A DNA stretch of 64,000 nt, from positions 32,157 to 96,156 of the forward strand of contig JACQWX010000001.1 of assembly GCA_016209035.1 (NCBI GenBank), in the 5' to 3' direction. Shown piece by piece: positions 1-8,900 of this stretch. Made by a program: the position numbers and the translations under genes. Numbering within the stretch: the first letter of the stretch is position 1; each line of letters starts with the position of its first letter. Source of the DNA: Elusimicrobiota bacterium (GTDB lineage Bacteria > Elusimicrobiota > Elusimicrobia > UBA1565 > UBA9628). The notes beneath the pieces were generated by a model that made no database searches, was not told where the DNA came from, and was given only the letters and a program-made list of their open reading frames with translations.

Positions 1-1179
1 GGTGCCCAGGTCCCAGGGCTCGGCGATGAGCTTGACGGCGCTCAGGACCGGGTCCTGGGCCACGGCCGTGAAGAAGGCCGAGTACTTGTCGTAGCCTCCG
101 GCCTCGCGTCCCAGCACGGACGCCAGGTCGAACCGGAAGCCGTCCACCCGCATGGTCTTGACCCAGTAGCGCAGGGAATCCATGATGAGCCTGACCACGG
201 CCGGGTCGGCGGCGTTCAAGGCGTTGCCGCAGCCCGTGAAGTTGTGGTAATGCCGGCCGGGAGCCTCCCGGGGGCCGGAGAGGCTGTAGTAGCTCGGGTT
301 GTCGATGCCCCGGAAGGAGAGAGTCGGCCCCAACTCGTTGCCCTCGCCGGTGTGGTTGTACACCACGTCCAGGATGACCTCGATGCCGGCGCGGTGGAGC
401 TCGCGCACCAGCGTCTTGAACTCCCCCACTTGGCCTCCGGGCGAGCGACCCGCCGCGTAGGAGGACTCGGGAGCGAAGAAGCCCACCGTGTTGTAGCCCC
501 AGTAATTCGTCAGGCCCTTCTCCCTGAGGTGGTCCTCGACGTAGAACTCGTGGACCGGCAGCAGCTCCACGGCGTTGACGCCCAGTTTCTTGAGGTGCCC
601 GATCTTGTCGATGAAGCCCAGGTAGGTCCCGGGATGCCTGACCCCGGAGTTGCGGTTGGCGGTGAAGCCCTTGAGGTGCGCCTCGTAGATGATGAGGCTC
701 TCGAGAGGGGTCTCCGGCCGGGCCACGCCCTGCCAGTCGAAGGCGTCGTCCACCACGATGCTCTTGGGCACCAGCCGGCTGTTGTCCGAATCCTCGTACG
801 AGAGGTCCAAGGCCCTAGACTTGGGGTCGTAGCCCAGCAGGCAGTTGCGCGTGTTCCTGAACTTGCCGCTCATGGCCTTGGCGTAGGGGTCCATCAGCAG
901 CTTGTGCTCGTTGAAGCGCAGGCCGCGCTCCGGCTGGAACGGCCCGTGGACCCTGTAGCCGTAGAGCTGGCCGGCCTTGGCCCCGGCCACGAAGGCATGC
1001 CACACGAACCGCGTCCGGTCCTCCATGCGCACCACCGCCGAGGGCTTCCCCGCCGGGTCGTCGAATAGCGCGAGCTCGACCCCCTCGGCGTGCTTGGAGT
1101 AGAGCGCGAAATTCACGCCCTCGGGCGCGAGCGTCGCGCCCAAGGGATAGAAACGACCCGGCGAGTTCTTGACCGCCAT
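1..1179 (-). CDS. glgX: Glycogen debranching enzyme (GlgX/isoamylase family), 5' part, cut by the window edge
   Basis: This is the N-terminal 393 codons of a glycoside hydrolase family 13 debranching enzyme, which cleaves alpha-1,6 branches during glycogen breakdown in the cytoplasm. The frame is open from the ATG at 1179 to base 1. The start reads MAVKNSPGRFYPLGATLAP, the N-terminal CBM48-like domain seen in GlgX and isoamylases. A catalytic-domain entry follows: YEAHLKGFT, then NYWGYNTVGFFAPE, then VILDVVYNHTGEGNE (GH13 region I) and DGFRFDLAS (region II, nucleophile Asp). The last residues seen are IAEPWDLGT, region III with the acid/base Glu. The C-terminal third lies outside the window. 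It starts 13 bp after the Trp-rich gene and is probably co-transcribed with it. Family assignment is secure; GlgX versus TreX-type isoamylase is less so. Confidence 0.93.
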   Translation of the reverse strand, partial: MAVKNSPGRFYPLGATLAPEGVNFALYSKHAEGVELALFDDPAGKPSAVVRMEDRTRFVWHAFVAGAKAGQLYGYRVHGPFQPERGLRFNEHKLLMDPYAKAMSGKFRNTRNCLLGYDPKSRALDLSYEDSDNSRLVPKSIVVDDAFDWQGVARPETPLESLIIYEAHLKGFTANRNSGVRHPGTYLGFIDKIGHLKKLGVNAVELLPVHEFYVEDHLREKGLTNYWGYNTVGFFAPESSYAAGRSPGGQVGEFKTLVRELHRAGIEVILDVVYNHTGEGNELGPTLSFRGIDNPSYYSLSGPREAPGRHYHNFTGCGNALNAADPAVVRLIMDSLRYWVKTMRVDGFRFDLASVLGREAGGYDKYSAFFTAVAQDPVLSAVKLIAEPWDLGT

Positions 1180-1192
1180 GGCGTCAAGGCTC

Positions 1193-1762
1193 CTAGACCG
1201 CGACCCTGCCTTCGACGCCCCGCGCGGCGGCGGTCCACCAGTCCTTCTTCCAGGACTTGTTCCACCAGGACCGCATGGGCACCATGGTCTCCGTGGCCCA
1301 GCCGGCCTTGTTGAGCTGGGCGACCTCGCCCCAGACCTTGTCCCAGGAAGACCCGCCGGCCCACATGAGGTAGTCCCAGTCGCCGGGGACGGAGGCTACG
1401 CTGGTCACCCAGTCCCATTTGGTCAGGCCTTTCATCTCGCCGTTGAGATGCGGCGAGCGCAGGAACACCCACGCCCCGACCGGCCACTCCCACCACCACT
1501 TCCCGTTCTTCATCCCCTTGTAGACGAAGTGGGTCGAGGTGGCGGTCACGCCCTTCATGCCCCTGATGTCGACGACCTTGTCGTAGAGGTCCTGCCAGGA
1601 GCCCGCGTCGACCCAGACCACGAGGCCCCAGTTCCCGGTCACCATCCAGGCGCCGATCGTCTCGGGCCAGGACTGGACCTTGCGCCAGACGGTCTCGGCC
1701 GTCGCCCAATCCGCCTTGACCAACAGGTACGCCGACCGCTGGTCCCACTCATTCCATGCCAT
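1193..1762 (-). CDS. Trp-rich protein with two tandem RAM (Lrp/AsnC ligand-binding)-like domains
   Basis: 189 residues, function unknown. The first half (about 8-75) follows the Lrp/AsnC C-terminal ligand-binding pattern: AYLLVKADWATAETVWRKV, a GNWGLVVWVD strand, and a THFVYK end. A looser second copy follows (WPVGAWVFLRSP to TETMVPMRSWW). There is no DNA-binding helix-turn-helix, so this is a stand-alone alpha/beta (ferredoxin-like) pair rather than a regulator. Trp content is extreme for a soluble protein, with WWWEW at about 95. I chose ATG 1762 because a GGGAGG ribosome site sits 8 bp upstream; a GTG at 1768 is also possible. It lies 13 bp before glgX on the same strand, so a role linked to glycogen or sugar metabolism is possible but inferred from position only. 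Confidence 0.8.
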   Translation of the reverse strand: MAWNEWDQRSAYLLVKADWATAETVWRKVQSWPETIGAWMVTGNWGLVVWVDAGSWQDLYDKVVDIRGMKGVTATSTHFVYKGMKNGKWWWEWPVGAWVFLRSPHLNGEMKGLTKWDWVTSVASVPGDWDYLMWAGGSSWDKVWGEVAQLNKAGWATETMVPMRSWWNKSWKKDWWTAAARGVEGRVAV

Positions 1763-1806
1763 GTTCACGCCTCCCTAGTTCACGAGTGTACGCCTGCCGT
1801 CAGATT

Positions 1807-1834
1807 ATGATAGCAATTCACAATATCCTATCAT
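1807..1834. promoter_or_regulatory. Back-to-back -10 elements of a divergent promoter
   Basis: An inverted repeat ATGATAG (1807-1813) / CTATCAT (1828-1834) lies in an AT-rich patch between the divergent genes at 1762 (minus) and 1844 (plus). Read on minus it gives TGCTATCAT (1807-1815), an extended -10. Read on plus it gives TATCAT 9 bp before the plus-strand ATG. Each arm therefore looks like the -10 of one direction. It could also be a regulator site. No good -35 boxes are visible. Confidence 0.5.
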
Positions 1835-1843
1835 GTCAGGGAG

Positions 1844-2995
1844 ATGAGGAGCGACGCCGCAGCGCTGGTCTTGGCCGCCTTGCTGGCCGGCTGCGGCCAC
1901 GCGCCTTCCGCGCCCCCTCCCGCGCCGCCGGACCTGTCCCGGGGACAGGTACCCCGGCTCTACGGCCCCGAAGCCCTGCGCCAATCGCTCAACAGCCTGC
2001 TCGCCCGGCCTTTCGACGACACCGTGGCCGTCGAGGTCCTCTACGCCACCAACAGGGCGCTCAAAGGCGACCCCGCGGAATGCGACGACGACGGGTTCGG
2101 CGTGGACCTCTCCACGGCCGCCAGCTACGGGCTCTGCCAGCTCAACGTACCCAAGCGGCGCGGCGTCGGAGGCTTCGAGGTCGCGCCCAACCCCCGCGCC
2201 GACACCCACCGGTACTTCCGGACCCTGGCCCACGAGTCCCTCGACGCGGCGGCCTTGGCCGAGCGCCTGGGCCGGCAGTCCGGCCGCGACCCCCTGGTCT
2301 TCGTCCACGGCTTCAACGTCAAGTTCCAGGAGGCCGTGCTGCGCGCCGCCCAGATCGGCTACGACCTCAAGTACCAAGGGCCCCTCGTGCTGTTCTCCTG
2401 GCCCGCGGGGTCGAGCGAGGGGATCCTTGAGTCCGCCCTGATCACGCGCACCTACGACGTCAACCGCGGCAACGCGGCCAAGGCCGTCGAGCCCGCGGCG
2501 GAGTTCTTCAAGCTCCTGGCCGGCTCGTCGACCACCTTCCACGTCATGGTGCACTCCATGGGGCACCAGGTCGTCCTCCCGGCCCTGGCCAAGGCCGCCA
2601 AGGATTGGGACCGGCCGCGCATCGGGGAGCTCATCCTCAACGCCCCCGACATCCAGCTCAGGGACTTCCAGCGCCTCGTCCACAACCTGCGGAAGGCCGC
2701 GGAGCGCATCACGGTCTACTGCTCCTACAACGACAACGCCATCGCCGCCTCCGAGACCTACAACAAGAACCGCCGCCTCGGGGCCTGCGAGCGCGTCCCG
2801 GGAGTGGACGTCGTCAACGTCGGCGAGATCGACGCCCCGGCGCTCGGCATCGGAGGCCTGGGCCACGGCTACTACGCCTCGCGCCCCATCCTAACCGACA
2901 TCCATCAGGTGCTGCTCGGCATCGAGGCCTCCAAGCGCCTCTTCATCCGCCGCAGCGAGCCCAACAGCACGGAGGACTACTACCTGCGGCCGTAG
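1844..2995 (+). CDS. DUF900-type alpha/beta hydrolase, predicted lipoprotein
   Basis: 383 residues. A short signal peptide ends in a lipobox (LVLAALLAGCGH, Cys17), followed by a Pro-rich linker, so the protein is probably anchored in the periplasmic face of a membrane. The body matches the DUF900 alpha/beta hydrolase family: VLYATNRA at about 66, VFVHGFNV at about 152 (oxyanion region) and HVMVHSMGHQV at about 231, where Ser is the expected nucleophile in place of the usual GHSMG. A GHGYYASRPI segment near the C-terminus would supply the His. The substrate is unknown; esterase or lipase activity is the family expectation. It stands alone, divergent from the RAM-like gene and upstream of the efflux operon. 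Confidence 0.85.
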   Translation: MRSDAAALVLAALLAGCGHAPSAPPPAPPDLSRGQVPRLYGPEALRQSLNSLLARPFDDTVAVEVLYATNRALKGDPAECDDDGFGVDLSTAASYGLCQLNVPKRRGVGGFEVAPNPRADTHRYFRTLAHESLDAAALAERLGRQSGRDPLVFVHGFNVKFQEAVLRAAQIGYDLKYQGPLVLFSWPAGSSEGILESALITRTYDVNRGNAAKAVEPAAEFFKLLAGSSTTFHVMVHSMGHQVVLPALAKAAKDWDRPRIGELILNAPDIQLRDFQRLVHNLRKAAERITVYCSYNDNAIAASETYNKNRRLGACERVPGVDVVNVGEIDAPALGIGGLGHGYYASRPILTDIHQVLLGIEASKRLFIRRSEPNSTEDYYLRP

Positions 2996-3085
2996 CGCCC
3001 CAGGACGCCCGTCCCGCCGCTCCCCGGCGACACCGGCGACCCCCGGGATGAAATTCGTCTCTGCGGGCAGGCGAGGCCCGATCGC

Positions 3086-3131
3086 TTGACGCTGGCCGCC
3101 GCAATTCATATACTTACCGGTAGGTAGGTAT
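3086..3131 (+). promoter_or_regulatory. Sigma70-type promoter overlapped by a TetR-family operator
   Basis: A -35 TTGACG (3086-3091) and a -10 TATACT (3109-3114) are separated by exactly 17 bp. A palindrome centred on TACCGGTA (about 3110-3131, TACTTACCGGTAGGTA in the core) covers the -10 and the predicted start of transcription. It runs up to the ATG of the TetR-TolC gene. TACCGGT-type palindromes are common operators of TetR-family efflux repressors. The layout predicts autorepression of the whole efflux operon. Confidence 0.75.
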
Positions 3132-5049
3132 GAAATCCAGTCTCCCCGCCCGCAGCCCAAAGGCCGCCGACATGCGCACCCGCATCCTCAAGACCGCCAT
3201 CAGGCTCTTCGCCGAGCGAGGCATCGACCGGGTCTCCATCCGGGAGCTCGTCGCCGAGCTCGGGGTCAGCAAGCCGGTGCTCTACTACTATTTCAAGGAC
3301 AAGGAGGACCTCTGCCGCGAGGTCTTCCTCCGATACGCCCAAGAGGCCGGCAAGGTGCGCGAGGAAGCCGGGGCCATGGCCGCGGCTTCCTTCGAGGACC
3401 GGCTGGCCGCCGCGCTGGAGGGCCACCTGAGGTTCTTCAAGGCCAGGCCCTTGGCCGTCCAGTTCGCCATGCAGACCTTCACCTGCCCGGGGTCCAAGGG
3501 CGTGCGCCGGATCGTCGACGACTTCGCGGCCCGCCACCGGCGCGGGCTGCGCGACCTCCTGCGGGGCTGGGAGCGGAAAGGCGACCTGCGGGCCGGGACC
3601 TCCGACGACGTCCTGCATCTCCTCGACGGCGTCATCACCCACTTCGCCATGAGCCTCTACCGCGGCCGCGCCGCCGGCTTGGACGCCGGCCTGCCGAGGA
3701 GGCTCGCCAGGCTCATCTGCCGCGGCGCCCGAGCGGCCGGCAGGCTCGCCTGCATCGCCCTCGCCCTGACGGCGACGTGCGTGACCGCCGCGCGGGCCGA
3801 AGGTCCGCGGGACATCACCATCGAGGCTGCCGTGGAACTCGCGCTCCAGCGCAACACCTCCATCGTGATGGCCGAGAAGAACAAGGCGGTCTACGACGAG
3901 CGCGTCCGGCAGTACTACGCCAACGCCCTGCCGGACATCAGGGTCGGGGGGCAGTACTCCTACAACATCGAGAAGCCCTCGATGTTCATCGGCGGGGCCA
4001 AGGTCCCCTTCGGGGCGAACAACCAATACGCCGCGTCGGTCGAGGCCAGCCAGGTGCTCTGGTCCGGCGGCAAGGTGAGCCTCGGCGTGCGCATGGCCAA
4101 GCTCTTCTCCCAGACCGGCTCCGAGAAGGTGCGCGAGGCCCGCTCAGGGGTCAAGAAGGCGGTCCGCCAGCTCTACTACAGCATCCTCCTGGCCTCGGCC
4201 ACGGTGGACATCCAGCGCGAATCCCTCGCCACGGCCCAGAGCCACCTGGCCACCATCGAGGCCAAGTTCAAACAGGGCATCGCCAGCGACCTCGCCGTGC
4301 TCAGGCAGAAGGTCGAGGTCGCCAACACCGAGCCCTCCCTCACCAAGGCCCGCAACCTCTACGAGAAGGGAACGCTCCAGCTCAACAACCTCCTGGGCAT
4401 CGACCCGGAGGAGACCCTGCGAGCAGTCGGGACCCTCCAGTGCCCATCCGGGGGCGGCAGCGGCCCGTCCGCCGACCTCGCGGCGCGCTACGCGACGGCG
4501 CTCTCCAACAGGCCCGAGGTCCGGGAAGCCAGGCAGCAATACGACCTCGCCCAGGAGAAGGTCAAGCTGGAGAGGTCGTTCCACTATCCGGACCTCTACG
4601 GCTTCTGGAACCGTCAGTTCCAGGGCCAGGACGACCGCGGCTGGCCCGACGACAGCCGTCGGACCTGGAGCATGGCCGCCGGGGTCAAGCTCTCCATCCC
4701 GGTCTTCAGCGGCCTGGAGACGGTCTCCAAGGTCAAGGCTGCCGGGCTCGAAGCCGAGCAGGCCCTCGAGGTCCTGGTCGAGACGCAGCGCCGAGTCAAG
4801 ATCGAGGTGAAGGGAGCCTGGCTCGACCTCCAGGAGGCCTCGGAGAGGGTCCGGTCCCAGGCTCAGGCGGTGGGCTCTGCGGCCAAGGCCCTGGCCGCGA
4901 CCGAGATGCGGTTCAAGGAGGGCCTGGCCGGCCAGCTCGAGCTCAACGACGTGACCCTGGCGCTCAACACCTCGCGCATGATCCACGCGCAGGCCATGCA
5001 CGACGCCTGCACGGCGTTCGCCGAGCTGCAGTGGGCGGCGGGGGAATGA
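3130..5049 (+). CDS. TetR-family repressor joined in frame to a TolC-type outer membrane efflux protein
   Basis: One 639-codon frame encodes two proteins that are normally separate. Residues 1 to about 195 are a TetR regulator: the helix-turn-helix is IRELVAELGVSKPVLYYYF (about 38-56), followed by a ligand-binding helical domain. From about 200 there is a signal-peptide-like stretch (ACIALALTATCV, then AARA before Glu-Gly). After it comes a TolC/OEP domain (DITIEAAVELALQRNTSIV, then coiled-coil repeats with AIDL/LNNLLG-type motifs) to the end. No ATG lies between about residue 175 and the TolC body; the only in-frame GTG (3781) would cut the signal peptide. Separate translation would need a non-standard start (for example ATC just after AGGAGG near 3700). 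The options are a true fusion, internal initiation or an assembly indel. It is first in the operon with the MFP and RND genes. Confidence 0.85.
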   Translation: MKSSLPARSPKAADMRTRILKTAIRLFAERGIDRVSIRELVAELGVSKPVLYYYFKDKEDLCREVFLRYAQEAGKVREEAGAMAAASFEDRLAAALEGHLRFFKARPLAVQFAMQTFTCPGSKGVRRIVDDFAARHRRGLRDLLRGWERKGDLRAGTSDDVLHLLDGVITHFAMSLYRGRAAGLDAGLPRRLARLICRGARAAGRLACIALALTATCVTAARAEGPRDITIEAAVELALQRNTSIVMAEKNKAVYDERVRQYYANALPDIRVGGQYSYNIEKPSMFIGGAKVPFGANNQYAASVEASQVLWSGGKVSLGVRMAKLFSQTGSEKVREARSGVKKAVRQLYYSILLASATVDIQRESLATAQSHLATIEAKFKQGIASDLAVLRQKVEVANTEPSLTKARNLYEKGTLQLNNLLGIDPEETLRAVGTLQCPSGGGSGPSADLAARYATALSNRPEVREARQQYDLAQEKVKLERSFHYPDLYGFWNRQFQGQDDRGWPDDSRRTWSMAAGVKLSIPVFSGLETVSKVKAAGLEAEQALEVLVETQRRVKIEVKGAWLDLQEASERVRSQAQAVGSAAKALAATEMRFKEGLAGQLELNDVTLALNTSRMIHAQAMHDACTAFAELQWAAGE

Positions 5050-5083
5050 GGTCATCGAGGACATCGATGAGGAAGGTTCGACC

Positions 5084-5989
5084 ATGAAGATGCCGACTTG
5101 GAAACTGATCCTGACGGCGGCCCTGATCGTGGGCTGCGCCGTACTGATCCAAAGACACCGCAGCCGGACCAGGGAGCTCGCGCGCCTGGCCGCCATCGAC
5201 TCGGAGACCTTCCTCGTCCGGACCGAGAAGGCCCAGGTCCGCGACATCGAGGAGAAGCTCGTGCTCGTCGGCACGGTCAAGGCCCTCGAGGAGGCCGTGC
5301 TCTTCCCCCGGGTGGACGGCAAGCTCCGCAAGAACCTGGTCGCGGAGGGCCAGCCGGTCCTCCGCGACCAGGCCGTGGCCATGGTGGAGCGCGACGAGGT
5401 CGGGGTCGTCTACGAGCCGGCGCCGGTCCCCTCCACCATCGACGGCGTGGTCGGCAAGACCTACCAGGACCCGGGCGCCAACGTGACCCCCCAGACCCCG
5501 ATCGCGCTCGTGGTCAACCAGTCCCAGGTCCGCGTCAAGGTCGACCTGCCCGAGCGCTACCTTGGGCTGATCGCGGCCGGCCAGGCCGCGCACCTCTCCG
5601 TGGACGCCTACCAGGGCCGCAGGTTCAACGGGAAGGTATTCCGTGTCAGCCCGGTGGTGGACCCGGCCAGCCGCAGCGCCGCCATCGAGGTCCTGGCCGG
5701 CAACGCCGACGGCAGGCTCAAGTCCGGCATGTTCGCGGTTGTCGAGCTCGTGGTCGGCAAGAGGGCCTCGGCCCTCTCGGTCTCCGCGGACTCGGTCCAG
5801 AGCGACGGCCGAAACGCCTCCGTCGTGTTCCTCGCGGAGGGCGCCAAGGCCGCGGCCCGGCCCGTGACCGTGGGCGTCAAGACCCCGGAATACGCGGAGA
5901 TACTGCGGGGCATCAAGCCGGGGGACCTGATCATCAGCTCCGGGCTCTACGGCTTGAAGGACGGGAGCAAGATCGAGGTCATCGAGTGA
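5084..5989 (+). CDS. RND efflux periplasmic adaptor (membrane fusion protein)
   Basis: 301 residues. This HlyD/AcrA-family adaptor bridges the inner-membrane RND pump and the TolC channel. The N-terminus (KLILTAALIVGC) is a membrane or lipoprotein signal with a possible lipobox Cys18. It is followed by a barrel-sandwich segment (KLVLVGTVKALEEAVLFPRVDGKL), a short hairpin without a long coiled coil, a beta-barrel region (VRVKVDLPERYLGLI) and the membrane-proximal domain ending in GLKDGSKIEVIE. It is shorter than AcrA (about 400 residues), mainly because the alpha-hairpin is small. A GAGGAAGG ribosome site precedes the ATG. Its stop overlaps the GTG start of the pump by 4 bp, so translation is coupled. 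Confidence 0.92.
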   Translation: MKMPTWKLILTAALIVGCAVLIQRHRSRTRELARLAAIDSETFLVRTEKAQVRDIEEKLVLVGTVKALEEAVLFPRVDGKLRKNLVAEGQPVLRDQAVAMVERDEVGVVYEPAPVPSTIDGVVGKTYQDPGANVTPQTPIALVVNQSQVRVKVDLPERYLGLIAAGQAAHLSVDAYQGRRFNGKVFRVSPVVDPASRSAAIEVLAGNADGRLKSGMFAVVELVVGKRASALSVSADSVQSDGRNASVVFLAEGAKAAARPVTVGVKTPEYAEILRGIKPGDLIISSGLYGLKDGSKIEVIE

Positions 5990-8900
5990 AGATCGTCGAA
6001 GTCTGCATCCGGCGGCCGGTCTTCACGGTCATGATGATCTCCGCCATCATCGTGCTCGGAGCCTTCTCCTACCCCAGGCTCGGCATCGACCTCTTCCCGA
6101 ACATCGATTTCCCCTTCATCCTGGTCCAGACGACCTTGAAGGGCGCGAGCCCCGAGGAGGTCGAGACCTCCATCACCAAGCCCATCGAGGAGGCGGTCAA
6201 CACCATCGAGGGCATCGAGGACCTCAACTCCACCAGCTTCGAGGGCTTCTCCCAGCTCTTCATCAAGTTCGACCTCGAGAAGAACGTCGACGTCGCCGCC
6301 CAGGACGTGCGCGACAAGATCTCCGGAATCACCCGCAACCTCCCTCAAGGCACGGACCCGCCGGTCGTGGCCAAGTTCGACATCGGCTCCATCCCGGTCA
6401 TGAACATCGCCGTCTACGGCGACATGGACCTCATCGAGCTCACCCATGTCGCCCGCAAGAGGATCAAGGAGAACATCGAGACGGTGCGGGGAGTCGGGGC
6501 CGTGGACGTCGCCGGCGGCCGGGAGCGCGAGATCCACATCGTGGTCAACCCCCTCAAGCTCTCGGCGCTGGGCATCGCCATCAAGGACGTCAAGGACGCC
6601 ATCGTCCAGCAGAACATCGAGATCCCGGGCGGCAGGGTCGAGGAGGTCAACAAGGAATACGTGCTCCGGACCCTGGGACGGATCGCGGACGTGGCCGACT
6701 TCAACAAGATCGCGGTCGCCCGCCGCAACGGCGTGTCGGTGCGGATCTCCGACGTCGGCCGGGTGGAGGACACCGGCCAGGAGGTGCGCAGCATCGCCTT
6801 CTTGAACGGCCGGCCCTGCGTGTCGCTGGTGGTGCGCAAGCAGTCGGGAACCAACACGGTCGCCCTCATCGACGGCGTCAAGGCTAGGCTCAAGGAGATC
6901 GTCCCCCTCCTGCCCCCGGGCGTCAAGACCAAGGTGGTGGGCGACCAGTCCGAGTTCATCAAGGGCTCGGTGAGGACCGTGGAGGAGCACCTTATCCTGG
7001 GGGCGCTGCTCGCGGCCCTCATGGTGCTGCTCTTCATGGGAGACCTGCGCTCGACTTTGGTCGCGGCCGTGGCCATCCCCACCTCCATCATCGGCACCTT
7101 CACGCTCATGGAGATGGCGGGGTTCACCCTGAACAACATGACGCTCCTCGGCCTGACCATCGCGGTCGGGGTCGTCATCGACGACGCCATCGTGGTGCTG
7201 GAGAACGTCTTCCGGCACATGGAGGAGCTCAAGAAGCCCCCCGCGCAGGCCGCGCTCGAGGGCACGACCGAGATCGGCCTGGCCGTCATGGCCACGAGCT
7301 TCTCGCTCCTGGTCATCTTCATCCCCCTGGCCTACATGGAGGGCATCGTGGGCCGGTTCATCAAGAGCTACGGCCTCACCATCGCCTTCGCCGTCAGCAT
7401 CAGCCTCTTCGTGGCCTTCACCCTCACCCCGGCCATGAGCGCCCATTTCCTCAAGCCCCACCCCAAGCGCAACCGCTTGAACGATATCTCGGACGCCTTG
7501 AACGACTTCCTGGCGCGCTGGTACACCGCCGCCCTGGAATGGGCCATGGCCCACCGCAAGACCATGGTGGCCGTCTCCGTCGCCATCATGCTCTCCACCG
7601 TGCCGCTCCTCACGCTCATCGGCAAGGACTTCCTCCCGCAGGACGACACCTCCAAGTTCACGGTCGAGCTCAAGGCTCCGGAGGGATCGAGCATCGCGTC
7701 GATGAGGCGGCTCATCGAGCAGGTCGAGAAGGAGGTGCGGCGCCTGCCCCATGTCCTCGACGTCCTCTCGTCGGTCGGCCAGAGCGAGGGCCACGAGATC
7801 CGCGGCTCCAACGAAGCCTCCATCCTCGTCGAGCTCGAGGGCATCGGCAAGCGGGCCCTGAACCAGGACGCCATCATCGAGACGGCCAGGCGCATGTTCG
7901 CCAAGTACACGACCCTGAGGACCGCGGTCAAGCCCGTCGGAGGGTTCGGGGGAGGCAAGGAAGGCGACATGGACTTCGTGATCGCCGGCCCTGACCTGGG
8001 CAAGCTCAAGGAGTACGCGGACGCCGTCGCCGCCTCCATCAGAAAGGAGAAGGGCATCGTGGACGTGGACATCAGCCTCTCCTACGCCAAGCCCGAACTG
8101 CGCGTCATCATCGACCGCGACCGCGCCCACGACCTGGGGGTCAAGGTCGAGGACATCGCCATGTCGCTGAGGACCATGGTGGGCGGCGAGGAAGACATCA
8201 CCAAGTACAAAGACGCAGGCGACCTCTACCAGGTCCGCCTGCGCGCCGACCAGAGCTACCGCGACCGCGTCGAGACCATCTCGGCCCTCATGGTGCCGAC
8301 CAGCCCTGGCAAGGTGGTCCGGCTCGACAGCGTGGCCAGCGTGGCGCCGGGCATGGGCCCCACCCAGATCGACCGCTACAGCCGCCAGCGGCAGGTCACG
8401 GTCCGGGCGAACATGGCGGGCAAGCCCGTGGGCTTCGCCATCGACAAGGCCAAGGCCGCCTTCAGGAAGCTCGGCGCCCCTCCCGACTACAGGACCGACC
8501 TCGTCGGCCGCGCCAAGGAGCTCGGCAACATGCTCCATGGGTTCCTGATGGCCTTCCTACTCTCCTTCATCTTCATCTACATGGTGCTGGCCAGCCAGTT
8601 CGAGAGCTTCGCCCACCCCATCACCATCATGGTGGCCCTGCCGCTCACCGTCCCCTTCGCCCTGCTGTCCTTGTTCATGGTGGGAGAGAACCTGGCCATC
8701 TTCAGCATCATGGGCCTATTCATGCTTGTGGGCATCGTGAAGAAGAACGCCATCCTGCAGGTCGACTACACCAACACCTTGAGGACAAAAGGCATGGAGC
8801 GCAACCTCGCCATCATCCAGGCCAACCAGACGAGACTCCGGCCCATCCTGATGACGACAACCACGCTGGTGGCCGGCATGCTCCCCGTGGCCCTGGGCGG

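Noticed and set aside
5098-5985. Possible N-terminal extension of the RND pump inside the adaptor gene
   Set aside because: The extra 296 codons are Arg/Gly-rich shadow of the adaptor; GTG 5986 gives the standard RND N-terminus.
5947-8538. An 863-codon minus-strand frame across the RND pump gene
   Set aside because: Antisense shadow of a well-conserved RND gene; no motif or ribosome site.
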